A stretch of DNA of 64,000 bases from Bacteroidota bacterium (GTDB lineage: Bacteria > Bacteroidota > Bacteroidia > Bacteroidales > JAGONC01): NCBI GenBank assembly GCA_026391695.1, contig JAPLDP010000071.1, positions 52,448 to 116,447 of the forward strand, given 5' to 3'. The notes beneath the pieces were generated by a model that saw only the letters and a program-made list of their open reading frames with translations, did not search any database and had not been told where the DNA came from. The translations under genes and the position numbers were made by a program. This document shows, piece after piece, positions 63,862 to 64,000 of this stretch (position 1 is its first letter; each line of letters opens with the position of its first letter).

Positions 63862-64000
63862 TTAGTGATGCGTTAACTTATTAGTTTTATTTGTAATTTA
63901 TTGATATATATTTAATTATAAGCGTTCTTTGATTTTTTGATTTGATTTGTGCGATAGCTTTGTGAAAAATCACAAGGTTATGAATAACGGGAAGTATGTT

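Overview
The window looks like chromosomal DNA from an environmental member of the Bacteroidota. The support is: a C-terminal type IX secretion (T9SS) sorting domain, CarboxypepD_reg and FlgD-like modules, a Fib_succ_major repeat protein, lipoprotein signal peptides, a large NagB/PIG-L fusion, MacB/FtsX ABC permeases, and many starts that have no Shine-Dalgarno but carry a TAnnTTTG -7 box. No rRNA or CRISPR array was seen. There is one tRNA, tRNA-Lys(CTT).

Layout. 0-5.3 kb (minus strand): a partial glycyl-radical-enzyme activase, a B3/B4-domain protein, a hot-dog thioesterase, a GT39-type membrane glycosyltransferase and two lipoproteins. 5.4-14.5 kb: a secreted GH38 alpha-mannosidase, a LysM/M23 peptidase, three exported Bacteroidota-type proteins and a membrane protein. 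14.6-24 kb: a membrane-anchored LuxR regulator, an AbiEii-like toxin pair, the NagB/PIG-L fusion, a DPP4-type S9 peptidase split by a frameshift, a PIN-PhoH ATPase and an M28 glutaminyl-cyclase-like lipoprotein. 24-34 kb: an NtrY/NtrC-type two-component system, divergent from an adaptor / permease / ATPase / permease ABC export operon. 34-42.5 kb: envelope proteins, glutamine synthetase, TerC, MeaB, the tRNA and a cyclase-TPR protein.

42.5-64 kb is accessory DNA. It holds a lone MNT nucleotidyltransferase, a truncated clostripain-like gene, a TPR histidine kinase with its NarL-type regulator, and a 1509-residue exported protein. It continues with an IS remnant, DUF3800, Fic and Abi proteins, hsdS debris, a TPR-HExxH protein, an ATPase and gene fragments. 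A dispersed repeat of about 200 bp occurs five times between these genes.

The most interesting object is the 1509-residue protein (47501-52030). It carries four tandem Fib_succ_major (C-type-lectin-like) domains whose DNA is almost identical in the first two thirds. The last ~185 bp of each domain are strongly divergent, GC-richer and made of NNC-type codons set between largely fixed codons. This is the signature of diversity-generating-retroelement (DGR) variable regions, here four in one gene. No reverse transcriptase or template repeat is visible in the window, so any DGR would have to act in trans from elsewhere.

All family names come from reading the sequence by eye. No database search was run.
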